A stretch of DNA of 64,000 nucleotides. Source: Lotus japonicus. Its lineage: Eukaryota > Streptophyta > Magnoliopsida > Fabales > Fabaceae. The notes beneath the pieces were generated by a model. It had not been told where the DNA came from. It did not search any database and was given only the letters and a program-made list of their open reading frames with translations. The DNA lies in assembly GCF_012489685.1 (NCBI RefSeq), contig NC_080041.1, forward strand, positions 31,051,780 to 31,115,779, given 5' to 3'. Shown piece after piece: positions 1-12,200 of this stretch (positions are counted from its first letter, which is position 1; each line of letters starts with the position of its first letter). Both the position numbers and the translations under genes were made by a program.

Positions 1-690
1 AGGGACAAGGAGCAGTATTGTCTGTATCAGTTGTTTGGCGAGCGGGATGATCTGGTGCTCTGAGGACAGAGTGATCAGAGGTTCTGGGTTCATGGTGAGA
101 TTGGTCAGAAATAATGGGTTCAGAGGCTTGTGGGTTGTATTGAATGGTTATAGGTGAGGTAGGTTCAGAGATGGACTTAGCTCACTTGAAGTTCTGAAGA
201 TCCAGACGTTCTGACAACCCAGACACTCTGAAGGCTCAGAAGTTCTGATGGTGTAGAAGACTTTGAAGATCCAGAAGCTGAAAAGTGAAGACTCTGAAGT
301 CCAGAAGCAAACTGGCTCTGAAGACCAAGTACTTCTCCTCTGAGTTCAGAATCAGAAGGTACAACGGTCAGAGGATCCATGCTTCCCTCTGACTCTGATG
401 AACAAGCTTCACAAGTTCCAACACGAAGCATTCCTCTGATCAGAAGTCAACAAGGTTAAAGGTCAAGTCATTATCCAAAGTACAAAAGCAAATGTACTAT
501 CCTGACAACCTAACCTAACATTCTCAGCCACAGCAGAAGCTGGAAATCCCAGATCTGCCCTCCAACGGTAGCATTCCCATGCAATGTTCAAACATTGAAG
601 GATCACGCGCTTACCACTACGCCAAAACCAATTGGTGTTAGTGAGGGCGCAACGTTATTTCCTTATAGTGTAGCAGACAGCACCCCGTTT
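1..690. repeat. LTR-retrotransposon-derived repeat (SIRE/Maximus-like?)
   Basis: No credible gene. The stretch is rich in short variants of CAGAAGTTCTGA / GATCCAGAAG (about 170-450), a texture I associate with the region after pol in SIRE/Maximus-type copia elements of legumes. Around 590-690 lies a different repeat with a motif like ACGCGCTTACCACTACGCC. The join with the LINE lies near 650-690, where its decayed RNase H reading frame stops making sense. Short ORFs here are not convincing. The family assignment is from memory of texture only, so confidence is low; that it is repeat DNA is more certain. Confidence 0.4.
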
Positions 691-3600
691 CGAACGCTAC
701 CTAGCAGGCAGGATGCTGGCCCACCTGGACCCAACATCCTATGGACACTACCATCAACATTCACCACTATCCCATCAGATACCACCGACAGCCACTGGAC
801 TAATCGCTATTGCCTGGGCACCACCGGCTGCGGAAATGCGCACGTGATATCACTCGATATGGCTGTGATGCGCACACCCAAGCTTTGCTCGGAAATGAAC
901 TGGTTCTCAAAGCACCAATGGTTCCGCGCACCCCAAACCCACCACAACGTTGCACACGCCATCGGAGAAGAATGGAGCAACAGATGTCGAAGCCAAGTAT
1001 AGGGGTCCAGAGCCAAAAATTCGACAGAGGCTATATCAAACTGCATCAACTCCCAAATCCTTCTAGCTTTAGTACAGTCATGCAAGCAATGAAGAATGGA
1101 CTCCTCTCCCGAGTTACAAAGGCCACACATCGCTGAATCCGCCATACCTCTACGGTGTCGCAACTGGTTAGTAGGCAGCTTACCATGGCACACGAGCCAA
1201 ATCAAGACACAACACTTCAACGGAACTTTCAAGTGCCAAATCCACGACCAGTGCTCCTCCCCTAGGGCAGGTTGCTCACAGGAATCCAGAACCCACTTAT
1301 AGCCCGACGCCACAGAGTCCTCACCGGAAACATTCCCAGCCCAACGCATGTCATCATACCCACGAGGGTTAAGCCGGAGCCTAGTAGCTCGAACCAGCTC
1401 GCTAACAGCAGCAGGAAGCCGAGTCCAAAGCTGGTCCAAGGCCCAAACCCCCTCGTGCCAAACACCTCTGACCCTGAGCTCTAGATCATGAATGTCAACA
1501 AAATCCACCATCGTCGCCAAGGGTTGATCATTAAGCCACGGTGAGTACCAAAAAAGAAGAAGAGCCATTATCCACCGAGAAATTTAACCCGTCCGCAAAG
1601 TAAGGTTTAGCTTTCTGGATAGCTGCCCAAACAGGAGAGCCATGAGTATTTCCTACATACAAGAAATTTGATTGAGAGAAGTAAGCCGCACGAAGAAGCT
1701 GAACCCACGGTTTATCAACATTGTACACCACCTGCCAGACATTCCTTCCCAATAACGCTACATTTTGGTCTCTAGCTTCTCTTATTCCGAGGCCTCCCAA
1801 CTTCTTAGGGAGAGCAACCCGATCCCAGTTCAGAAGATGAATCCCATGCCCCAGCACGATCCTTCCAAATAAAATTCTTTACAAGAGAGTCACACACACC
1901 TTGGGGAATCCAAATTTGGCTCACAAATACGATGGCATGGCTGTCAAGACAGATTGAGCAAGAGTAATGCACCCTGCACGATTGAGAAGCTTACACTTCC
2001 AATCCGCAAGCCGGCTAGTCATGCGGTCCAAAATGAACCCGAAGTCCTCTTTTTTGACCCTTCTTTGGAAGATAGGAAACCCAAGGTATCTTCCAATATC
2101 TGTAGTAAAGAGAAACCCCGCCAAGTTAGCATAAGAAGCTTTCTTGGCATTGGACAGACCCGGATGACCAAGGATCTTTGATTTAGCATTATTAACTTTG
2201 AGCCCAGATGCAAGACAAAAATCATCCAACATATCCCGGAAAAGCCTAACCTGACTCTTTTTAGCTTTTACAAATTAAAGAACATCACCAGCGAAAAATA
2301 AATGAGACAAACTCAGACCATTCCGAACCGTGCGAATAGGCTCTCACCTCCCCTGAGACACCGCCGTGGAGATCGCCAAGCTAAATCTCTCCATGCAGAG
2401 AACGAAGAGATAAGGGGATAGAGGGTCCCCTGGCGTAAACCACGCTTAGCTTGGAAAGACTCCAGACGCTCCCCATTCCAGAGAATTGAGAGCCTAGAAG
2501 CGGATACACAAAACATGATCAGCTTAATATTAGCAGCAGGAAAATGAAAAGCTCGAAGGGCATCTTCCAGAAATCGCCAATCCACACGATCATACACTTT
2601 CTCCAAGTCCAACTTGAAGACCAAGTTCCCTGCCTTACCCCGAGCCTTACACTGATGGTAGCCAATCTCTTGGAGAGAAATAGCATTATCACTGGTGTTT
2701 CTCCCTGGTATGAAGCTACTCTAGAGAGGGCTAATAATATCATAAATAAAAGGTCGAATCCTGTTAACAAGGATTTTAGTTATTAGCTTATATATGACAT
2801 TGCACAAGCTAACTGGCTGAAAATCCTTTAGGGTCGTCGGATTATCCACCTTGGGAATGAGCACCACTAGGGTTTCCCCTACTTCTGAATCAAACTGCTG
2901 TGATGCAAAGGTGTTTTTAACAAAGTGGAACACCTTGTCACCCACCACATCCCAGTACTTCTTGAAGAAGAACGCATGGAACCCATCAGGACCTGGAGCT
3001 TTGAAAGACCCCATTTGTTGCACAGCGGAAAACACATCATCCATGGTAACTTCTTGAGAAAGAAGCTCACAGTGGCTCATAGGAACATGGGGGAGGTCGA
3101 GCGTATCATAGTTATCAAACTCAACCTCCACCGTATCAGCAAACAGGGACTTGAAGAAATTGATTGCTTCGCCTTGAAGAGTCATTGTATCATCACACCA
3201 AGTCCCATTAGGAAGAGTGAGGCCTAATATCTTGTTCCGCTTCCGACGGATGATAGTCTGGGTATGGAAAAATGAGGTGTTCCGATCACCAAATTTAACC
3301 CACTTCTCTCGAGACTTATAAAACCAAAGCATCTCTTCTTGAGATAGAATAATATCAAGCTCCTCCTTCGTTCGTTGAAGCTGGGAAAGGAGGTAGAAAG
3401 AGTCCACTTGTTCTAACCTCAGCTGAAGGGAGGTAATCCGGTTCTCAACCCGTCGCTTTCGTCTGAAGATATTACCAAATATGGTTTTATTAAATTCCAA
3501 GGAGCCATCTCGGACATCATGTAGCCTTTGAATAACCTCCAGTTCCCGTCGACACCAAGCTGTTTGGACTACCGAGCTGTAAAGAGGATGATCATCCCAG

Positions 3601-4064
3601 GCTGCCTCAAACCTAAAAGGCCTAGGCCCTCGGGTATCCACTTGCTGGCCACACCGGAGAACGATTGGACAGTGATCAGAGTGGCAGCGCCGGAGGACTT
3701 CTACACCTCCTTCAGGGAAACGTAGCCGCCAGGAGAGCTTGGCAACACCTCGATCCAACCTCTTATGAATTGGAACTTGGCCCTGACACTGGCGAAACCA
3801 AGTGAACCGCAATCCGGAGGAGCCCAAATCCAACAAGTTACAAGCGTTAAGATTGTTCACAAACAAACGAGCCCGAGCCTCTGAGAAAGTCTCACCCCTC
3901 TTCTCACTGCTCAACATAGTGTCATTGAAATCACCTACCAAAGCCCACGGATTAGAGATAGTTGCACCAAGAAAACTGAGATGATTCCAAAGGAGTTGCC
4001 TATTAACTGGATTCGGGTTGGCATAGACTCCCGAGCAAACCCACGACTGAGAAGAAGTGGTCAA
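690..4064 (-). pseudogene. LINE ORF2, C-terminal two-thirds (EN end, RT, zf-RVT, RNase H start)
   Basis: Reads right to left from the edge of the solo LTR. The endonuclease end shows ALVGDFND (GDFN motif) and SDHCPI (SDH motif) within 3580-4064. The RT region (about 3010-1900) has APGPDGF, FKLDLEKVYDRVDW and LRQGT motifs, but the catalytic box reads FAGD instead of F/YADD (about 2300) and is followed at once by a stop, so the polymerase is dead. The zinc-binding RVT region lies at 807-1568 (H and C residues around CGLCNSGEESILHCL). After a stop at about 805 an RNase H start is still legible (VNVDGS, about 735-760) and then decays. Several frameshifts separate these blocks (about 2720-2770, 1860-1920). 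Confidence 0.88.
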
Positions 4065-5652
4065 TGATAAGTGCTCATTTTACGTATATTTGAATATCAT
4101 TTTAAGCACTTATTTGACTTGTATGCTTGCACTTTTTATCATTTTATCCCCAAAGTAATTGATTTAGTAAGTACTTAGTTTTAACTTAGAAATAATATAA
4201 ATATTATATATTCCATGAGCTTTAACTTGGACTTTTGATGCAGGGAAGAAATTCATGAAGAATCCAAGTTTAAAGTGAAAAATTGATTATTTAGAGTTGC
4301 AGAGCGCTGAGCACCCAAAAAGGGGCGCTGAGCGCCCAAGTAGCTGAAGAAACCCAATGCTGAAGGAAGCAGGGCGCCCGGCGGCCTCTGATGAGCGCCC
4401 AGCACCCTGTGGCTGCCTCAAACACATATAAAAGGCCAGAAATCAGATTTTTGAAGTATCTCTCCTATTCTCTTCGAAATTCTCTCAAATTTTGGCACCA
4501 AAACAGATCAAGAGAGCTTGGGCTTCATGGAGGAGAGGTCCCTGGGTTTAGGATTGATGGATTGAAGCTCCAGAGCATGGCGGCGACCGCCGAAGGACCG
4601 TGACAACCTCTCGGAGGCGATGGAAAGCTTGGGAAAGCTTCTATCGCCGTGGTTCCTTCGCCGTTCTTCTGGGTTTCATATTTTCTTCCTTATCCCTTGT
4701 ACTTGTTGTTTCTATTTTTGTATTTAGATTGTTGAAACTTGATTCTTTGATTTGTTCTAAACTCATTCATTGATGTCAATGTAATCTTTCATATATGATG
4801 TTTCTTTCTATGCTTCATGCTTCTAACCAATCAATTGATAATCAAAAGAGCTTTACTAATTCATCAATAGATCGGGAGATTGTTGTGAGTTTGTATATGC
4901 TCAGTTCAATGATAGTATGCACCTATGTCTTAGGTTACAACACCGTTGTTCAAGTTTTGCTTTATGTGCTTCAAGTATCAGTGATTTGCGTTAGATTTTC
5001 GAGGACTAGCATGAGATCGGGAGATAATTGCGAGTCCGGTTCAAGAAAGAAACCACTCACTGAACCAATTGTCTTAAGGTGAGAATATCTTAGGTAAGAG
5101 CAATAGTGGATTTCCACGTGACAGGTGGGGTTCTGAGTTCTAACAGGAGTTTCCGGGTGAGAACGGAGATTCGCAAGCCTAAAATACCTTGTCTTAGGAT
5201 AGATTGATCATTGGGAATGTCTTTGAGAGAGAACTTGAGTTATATTATTCCTTTTGGGTTTTCTAGATGGTAAGGGATTACGTCTAGGAATTCCAATTGA
5301 TAGATTCACTTAGGATAGGGATAGTTAGGTGGATAACTCTCGGCATCGTAAATGAAATGAACCATTGCAAAAGTGTTTGAGTTGAAAGCAATTAGAGGAT
5401 TAGGGGAATGCATTCTAAATACGTTTTCTTCTTTGTTATCCCTGTAAACATTCTTTTACCGCTTTCCTTATATTCAAAAACCACAAAAACACTTTATCAA
5501 ACATCTTTGTATCCGCTCAGATCAATGTTTAACTGGTGGAACTAATGTTCACACAATCCCTGAGGACGATAAACTTGTATCTGCTTTACTATGATTGAAT
5601 CATAAAGGTTTAGCCAAAAGCAGTACAAACAACGAGGAAAAAACTTTTATCA
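4065..5652 (+). mobile_element. Solo LTR 1 (1588 bp), Ty3/gypsy-like
   Basis: Begins TGATAAGTGC and ends CTTTTATCA, with six-base inverted tips TGATAA/TTATCA. It is flanked by a perfect 5-bp duplication GTCAA (4060-4064 and 5653-5657). A TATA-like CACATATAAAAGG at about 4423-4436 fits a U3 promoter read in the plus direction. There is no second LTR, primer site or internal coding, so it is a solo LTR left by recombination. The ORFs inside (4391-4603, 4795-5082) look like chance. The motif TCCCTGAGGACGATA near 5556 suggests a Tat/Athila-type source, which is only an impression. Confidence 0.9.
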
Positions 5653-5953
5653 GTCAACAACAAGGAGATAGCCTGGGAATGAGACGCAAGAACATTAACC
5701 TTATTATGGATTGTAGTACGCACATGGGCCCAAATACCTCTCGCATGCCCTGAGCCTCTTCAATACCAACTGGATAATAACCTAGCCTTGTCCAAAAGCT
5801 ACGGAGACGACTGAAAGGAACGTACGTTTCCAGAATGAAACAAACATCAGAATTGGCTTGCTTAAGCACCTCTTGCATGTACTTGCGAGCAACCCGATTA
5901 CTAGCACCCCTAACATTCCACGACAAAAAGGTAAGGTCATTGTCTGTCATCAT
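5653..5953 (-). pseudogene. LINE ORF2, N-terminal endonuclease part
   Basis: Starts at 5953 with MMTDNDLTFLSWNVRGA, the usual opening of plant L1 ORF2 (apurinic endonuclease, WNVRG motif). ETYV stands where ETH is usual. A two-base gain in a GAGAG tract near 5730 shifts the frame after EAQGM; read in the shifted frame the protein continues to the LTR edge and resumes on the far side at 4064. Start chosen because it follows the ORF1 stop (5988) by about 35 bases, a normal L1 spacing. Confidence 0.82.
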
Positions 5954-5987
5954 TAAACAATTAAAGCAAGAGAAGAACGTGACAAGG

Positions 5988-7315
5988 TTACAGAGACCGC
6001 CCATGAAGCATATCATCTACCGCCATATCCATCCCATCCTGATCTCCCCTTTGCGCTACAGACCCATGGCCATCCACCATGTTGTTAGGATCAATGCAAG
6101 GTTGGGGCAACACCCCGGCCTGGAAAGCCACCTGACCAGAAGTCGGTGCTCCATTAAGAAGAGAAACTGGGTCGATAGATACACTAATTTGTAGTTGTTG
6201 CCGCACACGATCCCCTACACTCGCAGACCCCCCAACAGTAGCACCCACAGTAAAGCCTTCCTTCACCCCTTCAAACGCCGTTACCGGCCCAATAACCTGC
6301 TGGCCCAGAGTGAACTCCGCACTAGGCACAATACATTGGACATCGCCTAACTCCAAGCTTGGCTGGGCTTGCTTGCGTTTTTTTGCACCAATATTCTCAT
6401 TCAACAAAGGAGCAACAACTTGGGTCCCACTAGTGAATGAGACCGGAGTGGTTTTGCTAACGCCAAGTTTTCCTCCTTTCTTGTCAACATCTTTCTGTGG
6501 ACCCCCACCTTGGGGAGCATTTCGAATGGGAGCACGATCCGGCTTAGAATTCGCCACGCCCTTACCTTTTTTATTGGTCACATGATGACATTTGGGAGGT
6601 CTTTTCTTCTTAGTTACCACGATCCAATCCCCGTGAACCTCGGGAATCTCTTCCAACGAGGCTGTGATATTCTCAACAGATGGGGCCACAATGATTGGCT
6701 CCTCATTAATGGGAGCCATTTCCTTCACTATTTCCTGGGAATCCGCTCCTCCCATATTAACTTCCTAGGTCAACGCTGTAGGCGCCGGAATTGACGGGCT
6801 CTTAGTACCCACCACACCAGGGCTTGTTGCTGGGACAAGGGGCGGCGGCGCCGCCGCAAGGGGCCCCATGCAATCACGGCTACGATGGCCATAGCAGCCG
6901 CACCTCGCGCGTATGATATGCAACCCTACATACTCCACTTTATACCAGTAGCCTTCAATACAAATCTTCCCAACCACTGGCCTACGAAGGTCCAACTCAA
7001 CGCAAACCCTAGCAAACTTTCCTCTTTCCGCACGAAGGGTATTGGTATCCACTCGGATAGGCCGTCCAATAACCGAGGCCAGAGATAGCAAGAAGCTCTC
7101 ATCATAGAACACCTAACTCAGACCAGGGAAGCGGATCCTTGCCAAGGTGTAGCTAACTTTCGCCGTCAGCGAGATAAAGTCCTTGCTCCAGGTAGACACA
7201 GCTAGATAATGATAAAAAATCATCTAAGGCCCTCCCTCCATGACCTTCGCTCTGTCCGCATCATTATCAAACTTCACCATATAAAATCCATTATCAATAT
7301 CCAATAACTCAAACT
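5988..7315 (-). pseudogene. LINE ORF1, C-terminal half (DUF4283 end, zinc knuckle, basic tail)
   Basis: Nucleic-acid-binding ORF1 of a plant L1. From the LTR edge at 7315 the frame reads FELLDIDNGFYMVKFD and onward through the DUF4283 RNA-binding-like domain, with stops at about 7220 and 7115. A zinc knuckle follows (about 6870-6905), in which the first cysteine of C-x2-C-x4-H-x4-C is arginine (RARCGCYGHRSRDC). A frameshift at about 6760 leads into the hydrophilic tail that stops at 5988. Defective by stops and the lost knuckle cysteine. Confidence 0.85.
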
Positions 7316-7753
7316 TGTAACACCCCCTTTTTTCCCATTGTTTTATTTAAAAACGTTTATCAGAGTTTAGAAACATATCTAAGGGAGTATTACACTTCTT
7401 CACGAAAACTCATTAAAATTAACACTGATTGTGTTTGAAAATTTATAAGTTCATATGGTTTTCAAAGAATAAATTATTCCTGCCAATAAAATTTCTAAAC
7501 CAGCCAGATAATTCTATGATGCATAAAATCACTTATTTAAATAGGTTTATCTTCCATGATATTCCAATAAAATTGATCATACTCAGAACTTAATTTCATA
7601 AGCACTTCGGCCATCAACAGTACGACATCGCCATAATTTAGAAAATCATTCAACATCTTCTATAAGGAGAGGTTATAAAATTCTCTCAACAGAAGTGTAA
7701 AAGTAACGTAAAATATCTACCCAGTGTTACATTACAGAGCAAGACACTTATTT

Positions 7754-7755
<2 letters not shown>

Positions 7756-7818
<63 letters not shown>
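7756..7818. repeat. (ATA)n microsatellite
   Basis: About 20 uninterrupted copies of the trinucleotide ATA inside solo LTR 2. Likely polymorphic in length. Confidence 0.97.
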
Positions 7819-7820
<2 letters not shown>

Positions 7821-8614
7821 TAAGCTAAGACTCCACAGCTAAGACTCCACATAATTTTCCGAAGCTACTCCTCATGAGCCATATCTCTACCTCCAGTACC
7901 TGAGCGATGTTTCATAGAACATCATTCCAACAGAAGGGTAAGAACTTACATTGTATAAAATATAGCATAAGAAAGAGCAAGTAAACAATTCAGATTCATC
8001 TTTATAAACACTTCACCTTTTCTTTAAAATCTTAGTGATTATAATATTTTCTCTCAAGACAGTTTCACAATTCTTATTAATGTTTCGGAAAATTATAAGC
8101 TTAAAGAAGAATAATAATTCGACTTTACCACAACAGCAAAACAATTCACCAACAATTCACCAAACACATAAAACCACTGAAAACGTGAAACTTAGTGTGT
8201 GAGACTCTAATGTATGCATGTGGTACCAATTGTTAACCTTAGCGGTATCACCGCATCCACTCCAGACAGTTAACCACCAATGAAGTCCACTCTAGACTTC
8301 CAGAACCACGCCAGTTCTGGGACAAACCTCAGTTTTCCGATGAAAACCGACACGTTGCCTCTTGACTAAATGAAGTGTATTTCGTGCAAAAACTCATAAA
8401 TTAAAACATGCAATTTGAGACCACTCCAGCCCCAAATATATAACATATTTTCTCACCAAATTCCATAACGGAAATCACACCAAAATAGCACAAAATAACA
8501 CTTTAATACAATTATCAAATCATTCACCATTCCACTGACAAAATAGCAACACAAAATCATCAAATGTCTCATATCAATTACTAGAATCAGTTTCAGAATC
8601 AATCCCAGAAGTAA

Positions 8615-9158
8615 GCAGAAACATAGCAAACTTGCATATAATCCTGGTACTAAATGAGCAGTCCAAAAATTATGAAACTTTTTACCAAATATAGCCTTAT
8701 ACGTTAGCTTTCATATAAAATTGGTTTCACCCAATTTGGAATTCTGTAGAGAGAGTTATGCTCTCTACAACACATGTTGTTAGGGTGTCTGCGAGCAGAA
8801 ATAGAGTTAACTTGCAGATAATTCTGGTATTGAACCAGCAACCCAAAAATTACGAAAATATTACCCAATATAACCCTATGAGTTAGCTTTCATAAAAAAT
8901 TGGTTTCACTCAATTCGGAATTCTTTAGAGAGAGTTATGCTCTCTACAACACAGGCTGCTAGGGTGTCTGCGGGCAGAAACAGAATGAACTTACAAATGA
9001 TTCTGGTATTGAACCAACAATCAAAAAATTATGAAAATATTACCCAACATATCCCTATGAGTTATCTTTCATACAAAATTGGTTTTACTCAATTTGGAAT
9101 TCTGTATAGAGAGTTATGCTCTCTACAACACAGACTGTTAGGGTATCTGCGGGCAAAA
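8615..9158. repeat. Three tandem copies of a 178-180 bp unit in solo LTR 2
   Basis: The anchor GCAGAAA recurs at 8615, 8795 and 8974, and the array closes near 9152. Each unit contains GAGAGTTATGCTCTCTACAA followed by a TCTGCGxGCA motif. Copies look roughly 85-90 percent alike. The hairpin-capable GAGAG..CTCTC is kept in all three. Confidence 0.92.
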
Positions 9159-9262
9159 CAGAACATAACCCAATTTTCCCCGGAACCTCAATTTCGCTCA
9201 CCACATGTTAACACTCAACACAGTCTCTCAGTTCTGAATTTTCAAAGAAGATGGGGGTTCCT

Positions 9263-12200
9263 TGTGAGACCCAAGTTTTTAAGTTTGGAATAAACCGAAT
9301 AAAATTCCTTTTCACGATTAATTTAAGGTAACATGAAGGAAAACCTGAACAAGTGTCTATTGAATGGAATAAATTTGTGAAGGAGAAAGTTCAGGAAAAA
9401 GCTAAGGATGGTATCCAAGTCGATAAAAGTTATAGCAGGATTAGTATTCGCTTAAACCTAGGTCAAAAACGCTAGTAAATAGCTAATTTACGTTTTAGGA
9501 CACGATGGAACCTAATTCCAAAAATCTTTAGAGGAATGTTAGAATTTCTCTTATTCCTTTCCATGACAAGCGTTTCGATACGAAACCCTGGAATGTACGA
9601 ACGTCAATTTCCAATACTCGGAAGTTTGCCGAAACCGAAACCCTGATAGTTCAGAAACCCTAAAATCAACGGACGATGAAGACTTTTTCTACTCGGAGCT
9701 TCAAATAAAGATTTTATCCGCGAACGCCCACTCTAATCGACGTTCCGAATCTTTCTTCAGAAGGAAGTTTCTGTATCCGAGGTCAAAACCATAAAGTGCA
9801 TTTTTAAGCCGGTAAACATTAAAAACAAGCCTCGAAAACCAAAAATCATACTGATATTTCTTTGGAGAATTAGAAGATTCAGCGGGAAAAATATCGTGTC
9901 TAAAATACGAAGGAATCAGTAGGAAAAATCGGAATCGCGAAATAATCATTTTCTCACGTTTTCAATTTCCTATATATACTTTGAAAAATGAAAAAAAAAA
10001 CAAAAAAAAAGTCACAAACACACACACACGGCCGAGAGCTCTTGGAGGAAAGGAGGAAGAAAAGTGATTTTTCCAATTCTTGACCGATCGTCGTTCCGTT
10101 CGTTGCTACGCGTAGACCTCGAGGTACTGATGCTATTCCTTACTTCTGATCGTCAATTCTGTCGCTTTTCTCTATGTCTTTCTGTGCTCAAAGTTTTGAG
10201 CTTTTTGTAAAACTGTCCAAATAAGCTGATTTTGGTGTCTAAACTTATTGCCTACGTGCTCTAGAGCATGAATATCCAGTTGTTTTCGACTGAATCCTGT
10301 CGAATCGTCGCAGAGGTCCAATTTTCTGAAAATACCCATTTTCTGACAGAGGTTCCGCTTTTTGGATCAAAAACTCTCGACTGAGCTTAGCTTTAGTAGG
10401 ATTAGTTGTTATAAATGTCGTTAGGATCGACCCCATCTAATTTTTTTTTTGAAATTCTGATTTTGAGTTTCCGAGCTAAAAATATTGACCAAAATACCCC
10501 TGCGACAGTTTTCGACCCGATAATTTTTCTGAGAGTTTCCCTGGCCTAGATATCGCCTAAGAATACCTAGGAATTGATTTAGATCGAAGAAAAAGTTCGA
10601 AAACCCTATTTTCCATAGTGGCCGAAACCTATTTGCTTGGGTACCGTGTCTAAAAATAATTTTTGGGTCTCTATGACTTGAGCCATTGCGTAGCTCTTTC
10701 AATTGTCGAAATTTTGGCGCCGGTTTCGTGTCATTCCGAGTTCCGTAGCTCGAGTTATGCACGTTTTAGCGAATAAAGTGTTTTTGTACAAAACTTGAAT
10801 CGAGTCAAAACTCATCCATTCGGGGAAAGACCTTCCATTCGTGCCTAAATGTTGTACTCTGAAGCTTCTTGAGCTTTGTCGAACATTAGTTAGGATTGTT
10901 TCGACTGTATCGACTTGTGTTGATTCATTATTGCTTTGTTTGCTCAAAGGTTCAATTGTGGAAACTTTGGGATTGACTGAACAAGCTTGTGAGGGAGACC
11001 TACACCGCGAGACTAGAACAACTCGAGGTTAGGGCAACTTACTTACTAGCTATTGATTTATAGGCGTCGATAAATTCGACTTGAATATTGCTTGATATTG
11101 AATATTGCTTGATATTGAATATTGCTTGGATATTGTTTATTGCTTTGAATTGGAAAATTTTTTATGGAGGCTTCGGCCGAGTGAACTTATATGAGACATG
11201 TGTCTCCGTTTTCTGAGAGGCTTCGGCCGTTTACTGGTTTCTGTCTTATGATTCCCGCACTATATTATTATTGCATCGCTCTTTAGAGCTGAATGTCGTT
11301 GAATTGATATCGAATTGTGCGTGTTGACGCGATTGCGGAGTGTAGGACATTTGAGTTGATGTTGTTGATCTTTCGGGTTGAGAGGAAACCCTAGGCAGGT
11401 CCTGACCTGAGGTCTGAGATCTAGCCCTCTTTGGAATACTTAGACTTTTCCCGGGGATTTTATTTGGGAGGTTTGGGAAACTTTGAATAGTTGGAATTTG
11501 GAACTTGAAGAAATTATGGAACTTGGATTTCGATAATGAACCTCATAATTTAATTAACTCAACTTGAAATGTTTTGATTAATTAACGAGACCTTTGGGAA
11601 AATTTAAGAGTTGAAAATGATTGTGAAAAACGGGAAATAGTCGAAAAGCCTTGAACTTGAGATGATTTGATGGTTGTCACGGGGATGAACCATAGTGACC
11701 ATGGAAATGTCACTGAGTGCAATATGTACTCCGGCTTTTCACAGCCTAGTCGCAAGATGACTTTGATCTTCGGGTCCTTTTAAATTGAGATTTGTGGTAA
11801 AACTCGTACGTGTGAGGATGATTCGATGTTTGGTTAACCACATGGCATTATGCATACGTTTGGGGTTTGGGACGGTCGGAAGACTGGGCCTTCACGAAGA
11901 ACACCAAGAGTGTAACTTCGATTTTGCGGCGCGAATCCGTATGTCCAAACCCGACGGGTTGGGCCGATTCAGCAATAATTGTTGACACGCGCGGATCCGT
12001 ATATTCAATCCGATGGATTGGATCGATTCGGCGGTAGTCACTCAGGCACGCGTGAGTCCGTATGTTCAATCCGAGGGATTGGATCGATTCAGCGATTGCC
12101 ATTTTACCTCGCGTGAATCCGTATGTTCAATCCGAGGGATTGGATCGATTCAGCGATAACCTTTCGACTCGCGCGGATCCGTATGTTCAATCCGATGGAT

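Noticed and set aside
595..1136. Plus-strand ORFs of 135 and 108 residues
   Set aside because: Shadows of the minus-strand LINE zinc-binding and RNase H region.
4391..5082. Two ORFs inside solo LTR 1
   Set aside because: LTR sequence with promoter features; no domain, no codon evidence.
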